DNA of 64,000 nt from Paracoccaceae bacterium (lineage in GTDB: Bacteria > Pseudomonadota > Alphaproteobacteria > Rhodobacterales > Rhodobacteraceae): contig JAIOYF010000005.1 in assembly GCA_021741245.1 (NCBI GenBank), positions 226,572 through 290,571 on the forward strand. The letters run 5' to 3'. Below the pieces are notes generated by a model, which had not been told where the DNA came from, did no database searches, and saw nothing but the letters and a program-made list of their open reading frames with translations. Below, piece by piece: positions 40,070-49,133 of the stretch; position 1 is the first letter of the stretch, and each line of letters begins with the position of its first letter. A program made the translations under genes and the position numbers.

Positions 40070-40426
40070 ATGCGCATAGCGATGTTTCCGCTTTTGGCCC
40101 TCGCGGCCTGCTCGGCCCCCGGTTGGGGCCAGCCGGTGCCACAAGAGGCGCGGTTGTCAGCACAGGTGCTGACGCTGACCTTGTCGGATGGCACGGTGTG
40201 CAGGGCTGATTGGGCCACGGCCCCCTCGGGCCGGATGGAAGGCTGTGGCCCCGGCTATGGCTACGCCGTCCGCGTCGTTGAGAACCCCAATCTCTTGCGC
40301 CAATTGGTTACGGGACTGACAACGGCACTCGGGGCCGAAGGCTCGCTTGCGCCAATGGCCGAGGTGGTGATCACCGATCCGGCCGGGGTGGACCGGGTCT
40401 TTGTCTCTCCCCCACCGGTGGAATAA
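40070..40426 (+). CDS. Small lipoprotein, hypothetical
   Basis: 118 aa; short type II signal MRIAMFPLLALAAC with lipobox LAAC. The mature part has a possible disulfide (TVCRADW...MEGCGPGYGYAVRV). No known domain. Lies 40 bp after the SLC13 gene and 5 bp before phosphomannomutase, so probably in one transcript. Confidence 0.7.
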   Translation: MRIAMFPLLALAACSAPGWGQPVPQEARLSAQVLTLTLSDGTVCRADWATAPSGRMEGCGPGYGYAVRVVENPNLLRQLVTGLTTALGAEGSLAPMAEVVITDPAGVDRVFVSPPPVE

Positions 40427-40430
40427 GACG

Positions 40431-41786
40431 ATGGCCCCCAAATTCGGAACCTCTGGCCTGCGCGGCTTGGTCACAGAATTGACCCCAGATCTGGTGGCCG
40501 ATTACACCCGCGCTTTCTTGGCCGCCTGCCCGGTGGGCACGGGGCTTTGGGTGGCGCGCGATCTGCGCGACAGTTCACTCCATTTGGCCGAGGCCGTGAT
40601 GGATGCGGCACAGGGCGAAGGCGTGCCCGTGACTGATTGCGGCGCAGTCCCCACACCTGCGCTGGCAATGGCTGCGATGGCGGCTGGGGCCAGTGCGATC
40701 ATGGTGACAGGCAGCCATATTCCGGCGGATCGCAATGGGCTGAAGTTCTACGTCCCGCACGGCGAGATCGACAAGGCGGATGAGGCGGCGATCCTTGCGG
40801 CGCTTGGCCGTCCTGCAGCTGGGGAGACAGCGGCACGGCGCTTTAGCGGCACAGTTGGCGGTGAGTGGGCGGCGCGCTATCGCGGGGCCTTTGGGCCAGC
40901 GCTTGAGGGGATGAAGGTCGGGGTCTGGGCGCATTCGGCGGTCAGCCGCGACCTGCTGGAGATCACGCTTGAGGCCTTGGGCGCACGTGTCGCCGTCTTT
41001 GGCCCCTCGGACAGCTTTGTGCCTGTGGATACCGAAGCCGTGTCCATGGCCGTGCGGGCGGAGTTTGCGACGTGGGCCAAGGGTCTGGATGCCATTGTTT
41101 CCACAGACGGCGATGGCGATCGCCCCCTCGTTGCGGATGGGGCTGGCCAGATTATTCCGGGTGATGTGCTGGGCCAGATCACGGCGGCGCTTGTGGGGGC
41201 GGAAACGGTGGTGACCACGGTTTCGGCCAATACTGGGGTTGATCTTTCGGGTCGGTTTGCGCGGGTTGCGCGCACAAGGATCGGCTCGCCCTATGTGATC
41301 GCGGCCATGGCGGATTTGGGCGGCAAGGTCGTTGGATATGAGCCGAATGGCGGCTTTTTGCTGGGGTTTGATGCCTTGGACGGGGCTTTGCCATCCCTGA
41401 TGACGCGCGACAGCCTGCTTCCCATCGTGGCCACCTTGATCGAGGGAAAGCGGGCAGGCAGCCTTGCCGCACGAGTGGCAGAGGAACCTGCACGCTTTAC
41501 CGTGACCGACCGCTTGGAAAATATCCCAACGCAGGCGTCAAAGGCCCTGATTGCCCGGCTGGAGGGGGCACAGACCCTTGCGGCGTTTTTGGCGCCCGTC
41601 GGCGTGCCAGATGCGGTTGATCTGACAGATGGTTTGCGCGTGACCCTACAAGGCGGCGGTGTCGTGCACCTGCGCCCCAGTGGCAATGCGCCAGAGTTCC
41701 GTGTCTATGCCGAGGCGGGCAGTCTTGCTGCGGCGACAGGTCTGATGGGGCAGGTCTTTTCGCTGGTGCAAGCGGAATTGGCCTGA
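40431..41786 (+). CDS. Phosphomannomutase / phosphoglucomutase family
   Basis: 451 aa from ATG 40431 (MAPKFGTSGLRGLVTEL). Four-domain alpha-D-phosphohexomutase: the active-site phosphoserine in VTGSHIPADRNGLKFY, metal-binding STDGDGDRPLV, sugar loop GYEPNGGF, and the C-terminal phosphate-binding RPSGNAPEFR. Interconverts hexose 1- and 6-phosphates for polysaccharide precursors. The serine motif TGSHIP differs slightly from the common TASHNP. Closely related to ManB/CpsG. Confidence 0.9.
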   Translation: MAPKFGTSGLRGLVTELTPDLVADYTRAFLAACPVGTGLWVARDLRDSSLHLAEAVMDAAQGEGVPVTDCGAVPTPALAMAAMAAGASAIMVTGSHIPADRNGLKFYVPHGEIDKADEAAILAALGRPAAGETAARRFSGTVGGEWAARYRGAFGPALEGMKVGVWAHSAVSRDLLEITLEALGARVAVFGPSDSFVPVDTEAVSMAVRAEFATWAKGLDAIVSTDGDGDRPLVADGAGQIIPGDVLGQITAALVGAETVVTTVSANTGVDLSGRFARVARTRIGSPYVIAAMADLGGKVVGYEPNGGFLLGFDALDGALPSLMTRDSLLPIVATLIEGKRAGSLAARVAEEPARFTVTDRLENIPTQASKALIARLEGAQTLAAFLAPVGVPDAVDLTDGLRVTLQGGGVVHLRPSGNAPEFRVYAEAGSLAAATGLMGQVFSLVQAELA

Positions 41787-41852
41787 GCCTTGCGGTTCTG
41801 CCCCCCTCTGGTGTAAGGGGACCCATCACCGAAGGCGGACTGGAGACGGGTC

Positions 41853-42596
41853 ATGGCGGGCCATTCAAAATGGGCGAACATCCAACATCGCAAGGGCAAG
41901 CAAGATAAGCTGCGCTCCAAGATGTTTTCGAAACTGGCAAAGGAAATCACCGTTGCTGCAAAAATGGGCTTGCCCGACCCGGAAATGAACCCGCGTCTGC
42001 GTCTGGCCGTGAAGGCGGCCAAGGCCGTCTCGATGCCAAAGGACGTGATCGATCGGGCCATCAAGAAAAGCCAAATGGGCGATGGGGCGGATTATACCGA
42101 GATCCGCTATGAAGGCTATGGCGTGAACGGGATCGCGATCATCGTCGAGGCGATGACCGATAACCTGAACCGCACCGCGTCGAACGTGCGGTCCTATTTC
42201 TCCAAATGCGGTGGCAATCTTGGCACAACAGGCTCGGTCGCGCATAGCTTTGACCGTGTGGGAGAGATCTCATACCCGGCGACGGCGGGGTCTTCGGATG
42301 ACGTGATGATGGCCGCGCTGGAGGCCGGAGCGGATGACGTTGAGTCAGATGAAGATGGCCACTGGATCTATTGCCAGGTCGAAAACCTGTCAGAAGTGTC
42401 CGATGCGCTGGAAAAGGCACTGGGGGAATCGACCGAGTCCAAGCTGATCTGGAAAGCCCAGACCCTGACCGAGGTCGATCTGGATACCGCGCAAAAGCTG
42501 ATGCGCCTGATTGATATGCTGGAAGAAGACGATGATGTGCAAACCGTGACGCATAACTTCGACATCCCCGAAGATGTGGCTGCCCAGTTGGAGTGA
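41853..42596 (+). CDS. yebC: YebC/PmpR-family protein
   Basis: 247 aa. Starts with [18 protein letters not shown], the hallmark of the family, with [27 protein letters not shown] mid-protein. YebC proteins act as DNA-binding regulators and, more recently shown for the family, assist translation of proline-rich stretches. Closed by a strong GC terminator at 42643. Confidence 0.96.
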   Translation: MAGHSKWANIQHRKGKQDKLRSKMFSKLAKEITVAAKMGLPDPEMNPRLRLAVKAAKAVSMPKDVIDRAIKKSQMGDGADYTEIRYEGYGVNGIAIIVEAMTDNLNRTASNVRSYFSKCGGNLGTTGSVAHSFDRVGEISYPATAGSSDDVMMAALEAGADDVESDEDGHWIYCQVENLSEVSDALEKALGESTESKLIWKAQTLTEVDLDTAQKLMRLIDMLEEDDDVQTVTHNFDIPEDVAAQLE

Positions 42597-42642
42597 CACG
42601 AATTTTAAGGAAAATTCGTGCAAATTCCTTGCAAGGAATTTG
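42597..42642. repeat. Two adjacent perfect palindromes after yebC
   Basis: A 10-bp stem CACGAATTTT / AAAATTCGTG with an AAGG loop at 42597-42620, immediately followed by a perfect 22-bp palindrome at 42621-42642 centred on TTGCAA. The GC terminator starts 1 bp later. Either a regulatory structure in the yebC mRNA tail or operators for cspA. Confidence 0.7.
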
Positions 42643-42673
42643 GGCCGCGCCTTGGCGCGGCCTTTGTCTTTCT
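42643..42673 (+). terminator. Terminator after yebC
   Basis: GGCCGCGCC-TT-GGCGCGGCC followed by TTTGTCTTTCT; a 9-bp GC stem, symmetric like the two palindromes before it. Confidence 0.8.
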
Positions 42674-42834
42674 CGACGTCTCTTGCAATACCCCGAAAAA
42701 TGGCGCATACGTGTCGGGCAAAGCTTCTTCTCTTTCGATCTTCTGTCCGCTTCGGCCCGCAGTCACTCGATCTAGACGACACTCGGCCGGGCCATCGCGT
42801 TGTGTGGGTGGCACATTCTACAGGAGATCTCACG

Positions 42835-43041
42835 ATGGCTAAAGGCACCGTGAAATGGTTTAACGCAACCAAGGGCTTCGGCTTTATCGCACCAGAAGGC
42901 GGAAACAAGGACGTATTCGTTCACGTGACCGCTCTTGAGCGCGCCGGCATCCGTTCGCTCGCTGACGGCCAAGCCGTCACGTTCGATCTGGAAAGCGACC
43001 GCAATGGCCGCGAGTCGGCAACGAATCTGGCACTGGCGTAA
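42835..43041 (+). CDS. cspA: Cold-shock domain protein
   Basis: 68 aa from ATG 42835 with CAGGAGATCTCACG upstream. Single CSD with the RNA-binding motifs KGFGFIAPEG (RNP1) and DVFVHVTAL (RNP2). Binds single-stranded nucleic acid and melts mRNA structure. A 5' region of about 160 nt after the yebC terminator may be a structured leader, as in many csp genes. Confidence 0.95.
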   Translation: MAKGTVKWFNATKGFGFIAPEGGNKDVFVHVTALERAGIRSLADGQAVTFDLESDRNGRESATNLALA

Positions 43042-43169
43042 GCCTTTCCGCCGATTTGCCGATACGGCATTTGACAAATTAGATGGGGGTGGCGAAAGCC
43101 GCCCCCATTTCCATTTCGTCCTTCCCGTGTCTCCTGACCTTTCCGGCTTCAATCCTGAGCGGACGCAGT

Positions 43170-43775
43170 TCAGGCCCCAAGGATAAGCACGGCGGCGATG
43201 GTCCACATCGTCAGGCCCACCACAACCTCCAGCACGACCCATGCTTTGGGGTTTGAAAACAAGGGCGCAAGCAGGCGGGCCCCAAAGCCGAGGGCGGAAA
43301 AGAAGACAAGGCTGCCCAAGGCCGCACCGATGCCAAAGGCGACAGAATGCGGGCTGTATTGCGCCGAGATCGCTCCGATCAGTACCACGGTATCCAGATA
43401 GACATGTGGATTTGCCCATGTCAGCACTAGGCACGTGGTCAACGTTGCGGAGAGGGTGGCAACTGTGCCCGCCGCAGGGCGCAGGGCCTCCCCCCCCTTG
43501 AGGGCGGCTTTGAAGCGCAGCGCGCCATAGACCACCAAAAACGCAGCCCCCGCATAAAGCATCGCGCTGGTGATCCACGGGGCAAGGGCCGACAGGGTGC
43601 CAAAGCCTGCGACCCCGGCCGAGATCAGGATCGCGTCTGACACCGCGCAGGCCAGTACCACGGGCAAGACATGTTCGCGCCGGATGCCTTGTCGCAAGAC
43701 AAAAGCGTTTTGCGCGCCAATGGCCGCGATCAGGGAAAGGGCGGTCAGATGTCCGGCAATCAGGGCGGCGAGCAT
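43170..43775 (-). CDS. argO: LysE/ArgO-family amino-acid exporter
   Basis: 201 aa, six membrane segments. The N-terminal SLIAAIGAQNAFVLRQGIRREH and the mid-protein LTTCLVLTWANPHVYLDTV are the ArgO/LysE signatures. Exports basic amino acids such as arginine or lysine. Divergent from an ArgP/IciA-like regulator, the standard pairing; the substrate choice (Arg or Lys) is not settled. Confidence 0.88.
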   Translation of the reverse strand: MLAALIAGHLTALSLIAAIGAQNAFVLRQGIRREHVLPVVLACAVSDAILISAGVAGFGTLSALAPWITSAMLYAGAAFLVVYGALRFKAALKGGEALRPAAGTVATLSATLTTCLVLTWANPHVYLDTVVLIGAISAQYSPHSVAFGIGAALGSLVFFSALGFGARLLAPLFSNPKAWVVLEVVVGLTMWTIAAVLILGA

Positions 43776-43862
43776 GGCTTTGTGTCTTTCGTTTTGGTTG
43801 ACATAGACCGTCCGTGGCGCATCAATCCAGATTATCTTTCTGATGATGGATCAGTTTTACTT

Positions 43863-44750
43863 ATGTTGGACCCTTTGCATCTGGCCGCTTTGGCGGCTGT
43901 TCATCGGCGCGGATCGTTTGAGGTCGCAGCAGCCATGCTCGGGCTGACGCAATCGGCCGTGTCCCAACGTATCCGCGCCTTGGAAGAGCGGGTCGGCGCG
44001 ATGGTGATCCGCCGTGGCAGCCCAAGTGTGGCGACCGAGGCTGGGTTGCGGCTGATTCGGCATTTCGAAGAGGTGTCGTTGATGGAACGCGCCTTGGCCG
44101 AGGCTTTGCCGGGCATTGGGGCCGATCCTGTGACATTGCGCATTGCCGTGAATGCCGACAGTCTGGCCACTTGGGTGATCCCTGCCTTGGCGCAGGTGCC
44201 GGGTTTCTTGTTCGATCTGGTGATTGATGATCAGGATTTCAGCCAAGATTGGCTGCGCAGGGGCGAGGTGGCGGCAGCGGTCACGGCACATGCTGGGCCT
44301 TTGCAGGGCTGCGATACGATTTCGCTTGGGCGTTTGCGCTATCGTGCGACGGCAAGCCCTGCCTACATGGCGCGTTGGTTTGGCGATGGGGTCACATCAG
44401 GGGCCTTGCTGCGGGCACCGGCACTAACGTTCTCGGACAAGGACGCCTTGCAAGGCGACTGGATCGCCTCGCAGGGTTTGGGCGTGCGCGCGGGCTTTCC
44501 CAGCCACAGACTTGCCTCCACCCATGGCTTTGTGGATGCCTGTCTGCAGGGCCTTGGATGGGGGATGAACCCGGAACCGTTGGTCACGTCCCATTTGGCT
44601 TCGGGGCGCTTGGTCGAACTGATTTCGGGGGCCGCGCATGACGTGCCGCTTTATTGGCAATACGCCCGGTTGACCTCAGGGGCATTGGAGCCGCTGACTC
44701 GTGCCGTGCGACGGGCGGCGGCCTCTGTCTTGCTGTCCGCTTTGATTTGA
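43863..44750 (+). CDS. argP: LysR-type regulator, ArgP/IciA-like
   Basis: 295 aa from ATG 43863 (MLDPLHLAALAAVHRRGSF); the longer frame reaches into argO and is rejected. HTH AAAMLGLTQSAVSQRIRALEERVG, then an effector domain (LRIAVNADSLATWVIPALA; WGMNPEPLV) typical of ArgP/LysG. Activates the neighbouring exporter when lysine or arginine accumulates (family knowledge). Divergent spacing 87 bp. Confidence 0.88.
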   Translation: MLDPLHLAALAAVHRRGSFEVAAAMLGLTQSAVSQRIRALEERVGAMVIRRGSPSVATEAGLRLIRHFEEVSLMERALAEALPGIGADPVTLRIAVNADSLATWVIPALAQVPGFLFDLVIDDQDFSQDWLRRGEVAAAVTAHAGPLQGCDTISLGRLRYRATASPAYMARWFGDGVTSGALLRAPALTFSDKDALQGDWIASQGLGVRAGFPSHRLASTHGFVDACLQGLGWGMNPEPLVTSHLASGRLVELISGAAHDVPLYWQYARLTSGALEPLTRAVRRAAASVLLSALI

Positions 44751-44826
44751 CGGCCCTGTCCGGGTTTTGTGTTGAGCACAAACTTCGGCCTTGTGCCCGT
44801 GCCAAAGTTGTCGTTGGTGTAGCGCC

Positions 44827-45735
44827 ATGTCGTCAGCACCTTCCCATATCGTTCCCGCACAAAGCCCCTTGCAAGGCATCCTTTGGATGTTGGCCTCTGG
44901 CCTTTGTTTTGTGGGTGTTACGGGGGTTGTGCGGTATCTGGGAACGGATCTTCCTGCCGCGCAATCGGCCTTTTTGCGCTTTGGTTGGGGCGCGCTGTTC
45001 TTGCTGCCAGCCTTGATCACGGTGGCACGGGGCGGGGTGGCGCGCGGGGTGATGCGTCTTCACCTGATGCGCGGTGTGCTGCATATCGCGGCTGTGGTAT
45101 GTTGGTTCTATGCCATGGCACGGATCCCCTTGGCCGAGGTGACAGCAATTGGTTATCTGAACCCGGTTTTGCTGACGCTTGGCATGGCCGTGTTCATGGG
45201 CGAAAAGCTGGCCTTTCGACGGCTGGCGGCGATTGCGGTTGCCCTTCTGGGTGCACTTATCGTTCTGCGGCCCGGACTGCGCGAGGTGACACAGGGGCAC
45301 CTTTCACAGGTGGCCGCCGCGTGTTTTTTCGCGGGATCCTATCTGTTTGCGAAGAAACTCTCCGCCATGGTCAGTGCTGGGCAGGCGGTGGCGGTGCTGT
45401 CGCTGATTGTCACCATTGGTCTGGCACCCTTTGCTTGGCTGGTTTGGGTTCCGGTCACGGTGGCACAGATCGGGTGGCTGGCCGTGGTTGCCGCCTGTGC
45501 GACCGCCGGGCATTACTGTATGAGCCGGGCCTTCGCGTTGGCCCCTGTGGCGGTGACGCAACCGGTCGTGTTCTTGCAACTTGTCTGGGCGACGCTGCTG
45601 GGCCGGATCGTCTTTGGCGAGGCCGTGGACCCCTTTGTGCTGTTGGGCGGCGGGGTGATCGTCGCGTCGGTCAGTTACATCACATGGCGCGAAGCGACTC
45701 TGCGCAAAGCCCCCAGCGTCACGCCCGAGGTTTAG
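44827..45735 (+). CDS. DMT-superfamily (EamA/RhaT-like) transporter
   Basis: 302 aa from ATG 44827 (MSSAPSHIVPAQSPLQGIL). Ten membrane segments; CWFYAMARIPLAEVTAIGYLNPVLLTLG and CMSRAFALAPVAVTQPVVFLQLVWATLLG mark the two EamA repeats. Belongs with S-adenosylmethionine/RhaT-like permeases; substrate unknown. Stands alone, 76 bp after argP. Confidence 0.86.
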   Translation: MSSAPSHIVPAQSPLQGILWMLASGLCFVGVTGVVRYLGTDLPAAQSAFLRFGWGALFLLPALITVARGGVARGVMRLHLMRGVLHIAAVVCWFYAMARIPLAEVTAIGYLNPVLLTLGMAVFMGEKLAFRRLAAIAVALLGALIVLRPGLREVTQGHLSQVAAACFFAGSYLFAKKLSAMVSAGQAVAVLSLIVTIGLAPFAWLVWVPVTVAQIGWLAVVAACATAGHYCMSRAFALAPVAVTQPVVFLQLVWATLLGRIVFGEAVDPFVLLGGGVIVASVSYITWREATLRKAPSVTPEV

Positions 45736-46060
45736 CAAAGGGTTGTGCCACTGAAAGGCAGAAGCCCATTTCGCGGCAGATCGTCCTTTCGCCCAGGTTT
45801 CACACTCCCCCCGTGACCGCGATGGCGGGTTTTGACCATGGCTTGGGGGGCTTTCGTATCCGCCTCAAAATGCACAGCCAGAGCTTAAGCAATCGCTTTG
45901 GCCTGCAATACACCGGCCTCTATAGTCCTTTGCCACGCCATCAGGGCGACTTTTAGGTCCTCTAGTGCGCGTCCAAGTGCGCCGTACGGATGTACGCTTC
46001 CATAAGTTTATATTAAAAAGTATATAATTCCGGAATTAAATCAGGAAGGCTGACGGTTTC
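45736..46060. other. AT-rich promoter region before the glycosyltransferase
   Basis: No gene seen. The last 60 bp are unusually AT-rich and hold a perfect TATAAT -10 at 46023-46028 overlapping the 12-bp palindrome AATTCCGGAATT (46026-46037), then AGGAAGG about 20 bp before the ATG at 46061. The -35 is weak, suggesting an activated promoter. Confidence 0.5.
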
Positions 46061-47053
46061 ATGAAGTCAATGCAGGACATTTCGTCCGGCACCTCCGTCG
46101 CAGTATGCGATGAAAGGCCGAGTCAAGGCGAGCCTGTGGTCACCATCTTGATGGGCGTGTACAACGGTGGCCTCTATCTTGAGGCGCAGTTGGAAAGCAT
46201 TGCAGCCCAAAGCCATGTCAACTGGCGTCTGATCGCCAGTGACGATGGGTCAAGTGATTCCAGCCACGTGGTTCTTGCAAATTTTGCGCAAAGGTTCGAG
46301 CAGGGACGGGTGGAGATCAGGCAAGGACCGCGCTGCGGTTTTGCGCAGAACTATCTGGCCATGATCCGTGATCTTTCGCCAAATCCCGGCTGGATTGCCT
46401 TTGCTGATCAGGATGATGTCTGGTTGCCGCACCGTCTGAGCAGTGGTGTTGCGGCACTGAATGCCAGCAGCGCGCAATGTGCCATTCACTGCTCGCGCAG
46501 TTGGATCACCCGTCAGGATCTTTCTGAGCGACGGCTATCGGCAAGCCGACCAAAGCCTCCGTCGTTTCGCAATGCGCTGGTTCAGAATATCGCGTCGGGC
46601 AATACGATCCTTGCCAACGGCGAAGCTGCCGGAGTGATCGTGGCGGCAACGCGGCAGATCGAAACTGTCGTGGCCCATGACTGGTGGGTGTATCAGATTG
46701 CGACAGGGTGTGGTGGCGTGGTTGTGCACGAAGATGCGCCGGGCTTGCTTTACCGCCAACATGACGAAAATGCGATTGGGGCCAATGATAGTGTCAGGGC
46801 CCGAATGCACCGGATCAAGATGATGCTCTCTGGCAAGTTCCGAGAGTGGAATGAGGTAAACCTCACGGCCTTGGAGCAAGCGTCTGATTATCTGACTCCC
46901 GAATCATATGCCTTGGTGCAGGGGATGGCGCAGCTTCGCAAAGACCCGTCGCCCCTGTCGCGCCTAGCGGCGCTGCGCGCACTTGGCCTTTATCGTCAGA
47001 CCTTGCCCAGCCAGATCGCGCTGCGCCTGTCTGCCTTGCTGGGCAAGATGTAG
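46061..47053 (+). CDS. Family 2 glycosyltransferase
   Basis: 330 aa. GT-A fold with the nucleotide-binding start TILMGVYNGGLYLEAQLESI, then RLIASDDGSSDSS, GFAQNYLAMI and the metal-binding FADQDDVWLP; DWWVYQIATG suits a rhamnosyl or galactosyl transferase of the RfbF/CpsI type. Cytosolic or membrane-associated enzyme adding a sugar to a surface polysaccharide. It opens the polysaccharide region that also has galE and rmlCBDA. Confidence 0.88.
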   Translation: MKSMQDISSGTSVAVCDERPSQGEPVVTILMGVYNGGLYLEAQLESIAAQSHVNWRLIASDDGSSDSSHVVLANFAQRFEQGRVEIRQGPRCGFAQNYLAMIRDLSPNPGWIAFADQDDVWLPHRLSSGVAALNASSAQCAIHCSRSWITRQDLSERRLSASRPKPPSFRNALVQNIASGNTILANGEAAGVIVAATRQIETVVAHDWWVYQIATGCGGVVVHEDAPGLLYRQHDENAIGANDSVRARMHRIKMMLSGKFREWNEVNLTALEQASDYLTPESYALVQGMAQLRKDPSPLSRLAALRALGLYRQTLPSQIALRLSALLGKM

Positions 47054-47388
47054 CTTGCTGCGATTTGATACCGGTTGCGATGTTTCCCCTAGACTGGGCG
47101 CATTAGCCGTAGTGCCCCACACCATTGCCCTGTGTACAGTTGGGCGCGCCCTGCGGTGGCAACCGCACGCGTCTATCCCTTTTTGGAAACCCGGCTTTTG
47201 GAGAAAGTGTCTTTATTGGGGCTTTCGGACCCTGCGGTAGGAAGAGTGAGATTTGCGGGACACGTCCCCCTCCGCCACATCCGAGAAATTGCAAGCGACA
47301 TCTTTGATGACCAAGCTCTAGCCCCCACATCGCGCCAAGCGGCGTGTCGTGACGTATGGGCGAGAGGGTGATCTTCAAAGCGTCCTCC
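47054..47388. other. Intergenic stretch, no convincing gene
   Basis: Several short frames are open on both strands, but none shows a known motif or ribosome site. A + strand segment at about 47152-47320 has protein-like composition (LETRLLEKVSLLGL, RHIREIASDIFDD) and could be a remnant. Confidence 0.35.
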
Positions 47389-48858
47389 CTATGCCCAACG
47401 ACCGATTGCCATCAGCCTGCACGTAACCGCCGTGGCGAGCGACGTTGGGGAAAGCACTCGAAACTGGATGTTCAACACACCAGAGGTGCCAACCCCCAAC
47501 CAACACTGGGTTGAATTCGCTGCACCAGAGACGGTTGCCGCAACATCGAATGTGGCGGGGAAGGTCCAGGTCACGGCGGCGCTTTGAAAAAGGCTGCCCA
47601 AGGCAGAGGTGACGTTGGGTACCGAAAGAGTATGCCAACAAATCTGGGTGCCATCGGCAAAGCGGACATAGTCGCCGTTCACGTTTGATCCTCGTTCGAT
47701 CAAAGCCCCCGTGACCTGCCCGGCCGAAAGACTGACCGTGCCAAGGATATTCTTTTGACCGTAAAGCGGGTTCCAAGCCGACCATGCGCCTGTTCCATCC
47801 CTATGCCGGATCGCAAGCTGGCTGCCGGCGGATGCTGCGGCATCCCGTACGGCAATTTGGGCCGATTCCTGATCCGTCGCGCGTGACAGATGCAGGGCAT
47901 GCCAATTGGAGCCATCGACCCGCGTGCCTGCGGTCATGCGCCCGAAAAGCGTGGGCAATCCAGCATCGTCTGCATTGAAATCAGGCGTGACGGTGGAACC
48001 CAAGCCAAAGGCCCCCACCGACATCAGGCGTCCGGGCGTCGGGTCCACTTGTCCTTGCGTCACAGCAAGACCGTTGAGCGGAACGTCAAGCTGCAGCGCG
48101 GTTGCATCGAGGGTGGCTTGGATCACCCCGAAAACCCGGAAGCCCAGTTGCCCGATACCCGCAGACGCAAGCCCCGTTTCAGGGTCTGCGTCAAAGCCCA
48201 AGCCACCAACAGTGACTTGACCCGGCAGTGCCACCGCGGCGGTGGCGCTGTTGATGATCAGCGCTTCTTGAAACAAAGATCCATCAGGGCTGACCTTGAT
48301 CGAAAGATCTTCACTGCCCGCAAGGCCAATCTCGGCCCGGCCCGAAAAGCCTGATTGATACAATAGACTGGCCGTGTCGCCCGATGTGGCCTTGTTCAGT
48401 TTCACCTGATGACCCGCGCCGTCATGGTTGAACAGTGTCGCGTCGGCATTGACCGAAAGGCGGTTGATCGCGTCGGCGGTCGCATTGACGCCAACCTGTG
48501 CAAAGCTGGCATCGCGTTGATTGTCGGTCAACCATTCGCCCGCCATGAACGTGGCCTCCATCGCCTCGTTGGTGACAAAGGCCGCCCAGCCGTCTTGCGG
48601 CACCAGATAAAGCCAAGCATTGTCCCAAAATGCGGCGATTTGGCCCTCTTTGCCCGCCCAAGCATCGGTTGCCCCGTCGGCGATGATATGGCGATCCCCG
48701 TCCACCGGGCTGGCCGGAGGGGCGGTCAGGCCCCGGTCCTTGACCACAAGCTGAACCATGACATCAAGAAGGCGCAGTGCCTCGTTATGCGTCACATGTT
48801 TTTGCGCCTGTGCCGGCAAGATAAGCGGCAACGATAGGATCGGGGTCTGGTCTGGCAT
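47389..48858 (-). CDS. DUF2793 protein (phage/GTA tail-associated type)
   Basis: 489 aa. The N-terminal 110 residues carry the DUF2793 pattern: LSLPLILPAQAQKHVTHNEALRLLD, LTAPPASPVDGDRHI, GAWAGKEGQIAAFWDNAWL. The rest is beta-rich and repetitive, like tail-fibre or adhesin stalks. Such proteins occur in Rhodobacterales phage and gene-transfer-agent tail clusters. Here it sits alone between a glycosyltransferase and galE, suggesting a cell-surface role or a transferred module. Confidence 0.8.
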   Translation of the reverse strand: MPDQTPILSLPLILPAQAQKHVTHNEALRLLDVMVQLVVKDRGLTAPPASPVDGDRHIIADGATDAWAGKEGQIAAFWDNAWLYLVPQDGWAAFVTNEAMEATFMAGEWLTDNQRDASFAQVGVNATADAINRLSVNADATLFNHDGAGHQVKLNKATSGDTASLLYQSGFSGRAEIGLAGSEDLSIKVSPDGSLFQEALIINSATAAVALPGQVTVGGLGFDADPETGLASAGIGQLGFRVFGVIQATLDATALQLDVPLNGLAVTQGQVDPTPGRLMSVGAFGLGSTVTPDFNADDAGLPTLFGRMTAGTRVDGSNWHALHLSRATDQESAQIAVRDAAASAGSQLAIRHRDGTGAWSAWNPLYGQKNILGTVSLSAGQVTGALIERGSNVNGDYVRFADGTQICWHTLSVPNVTSALGSLFQSAAVTWTFPATFDVAATVSGAANSTQCWLGVGTSGVLNIQFRVLSPTSLATAVTCRLMAIGRWA

Positions 48859-48882
48859 TTCAACCTCTGCGCAAGGATTGCA

Positions 48883-49080
48883 TTAACTTTGATTGAGCAA
48901 GGTAGGGCAGAGGCGTTTGCAAATTGTTTGGCCAGCGTACGCCGCGACAAGGGCCGCGTTCTGGGGCAGGGCCGCTACGGCAAATTCGATTCTGTCCAAA
49001 GGAAAGTTCCACGATCCTTGCAGCGGAGCGTTTCCTTTCTTGAGCGCCGCCTTTAGGGTATTCTCACCGGCCAACGGCAT
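48883..49080 (-). CDS. Possible small protein upstream of the DUF2793 gene
   Basis: 65 aa with a protein-like composition (MPLAGENTLKAALKKG...), ending 24 bp before the DUF2793 start on the same strand. No ribosome site and no recognised domain; it could be chance or the end of a decayed gene. Confidence 0.3.
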   Translation of the reverse strand: MPLAGENTLKAALKKGNAPLQGSWNFPLDRIEFAVAALPQNAALVAAYAGQTICKRLCPTLLNQS

Positions 49081-49133
49081 TTGCAGCGGCGGGCATTACG
49101 TTTTCTGATGTGGGTTTGATCCGTGAGGTTCTT

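Noticed and set aside
45736..46020. Search for a tRNA or small RNA in the gap before the glycosyltransferase
   Set aside because: No cloverleaf pattern, T-loop motif or terminator was recognised.
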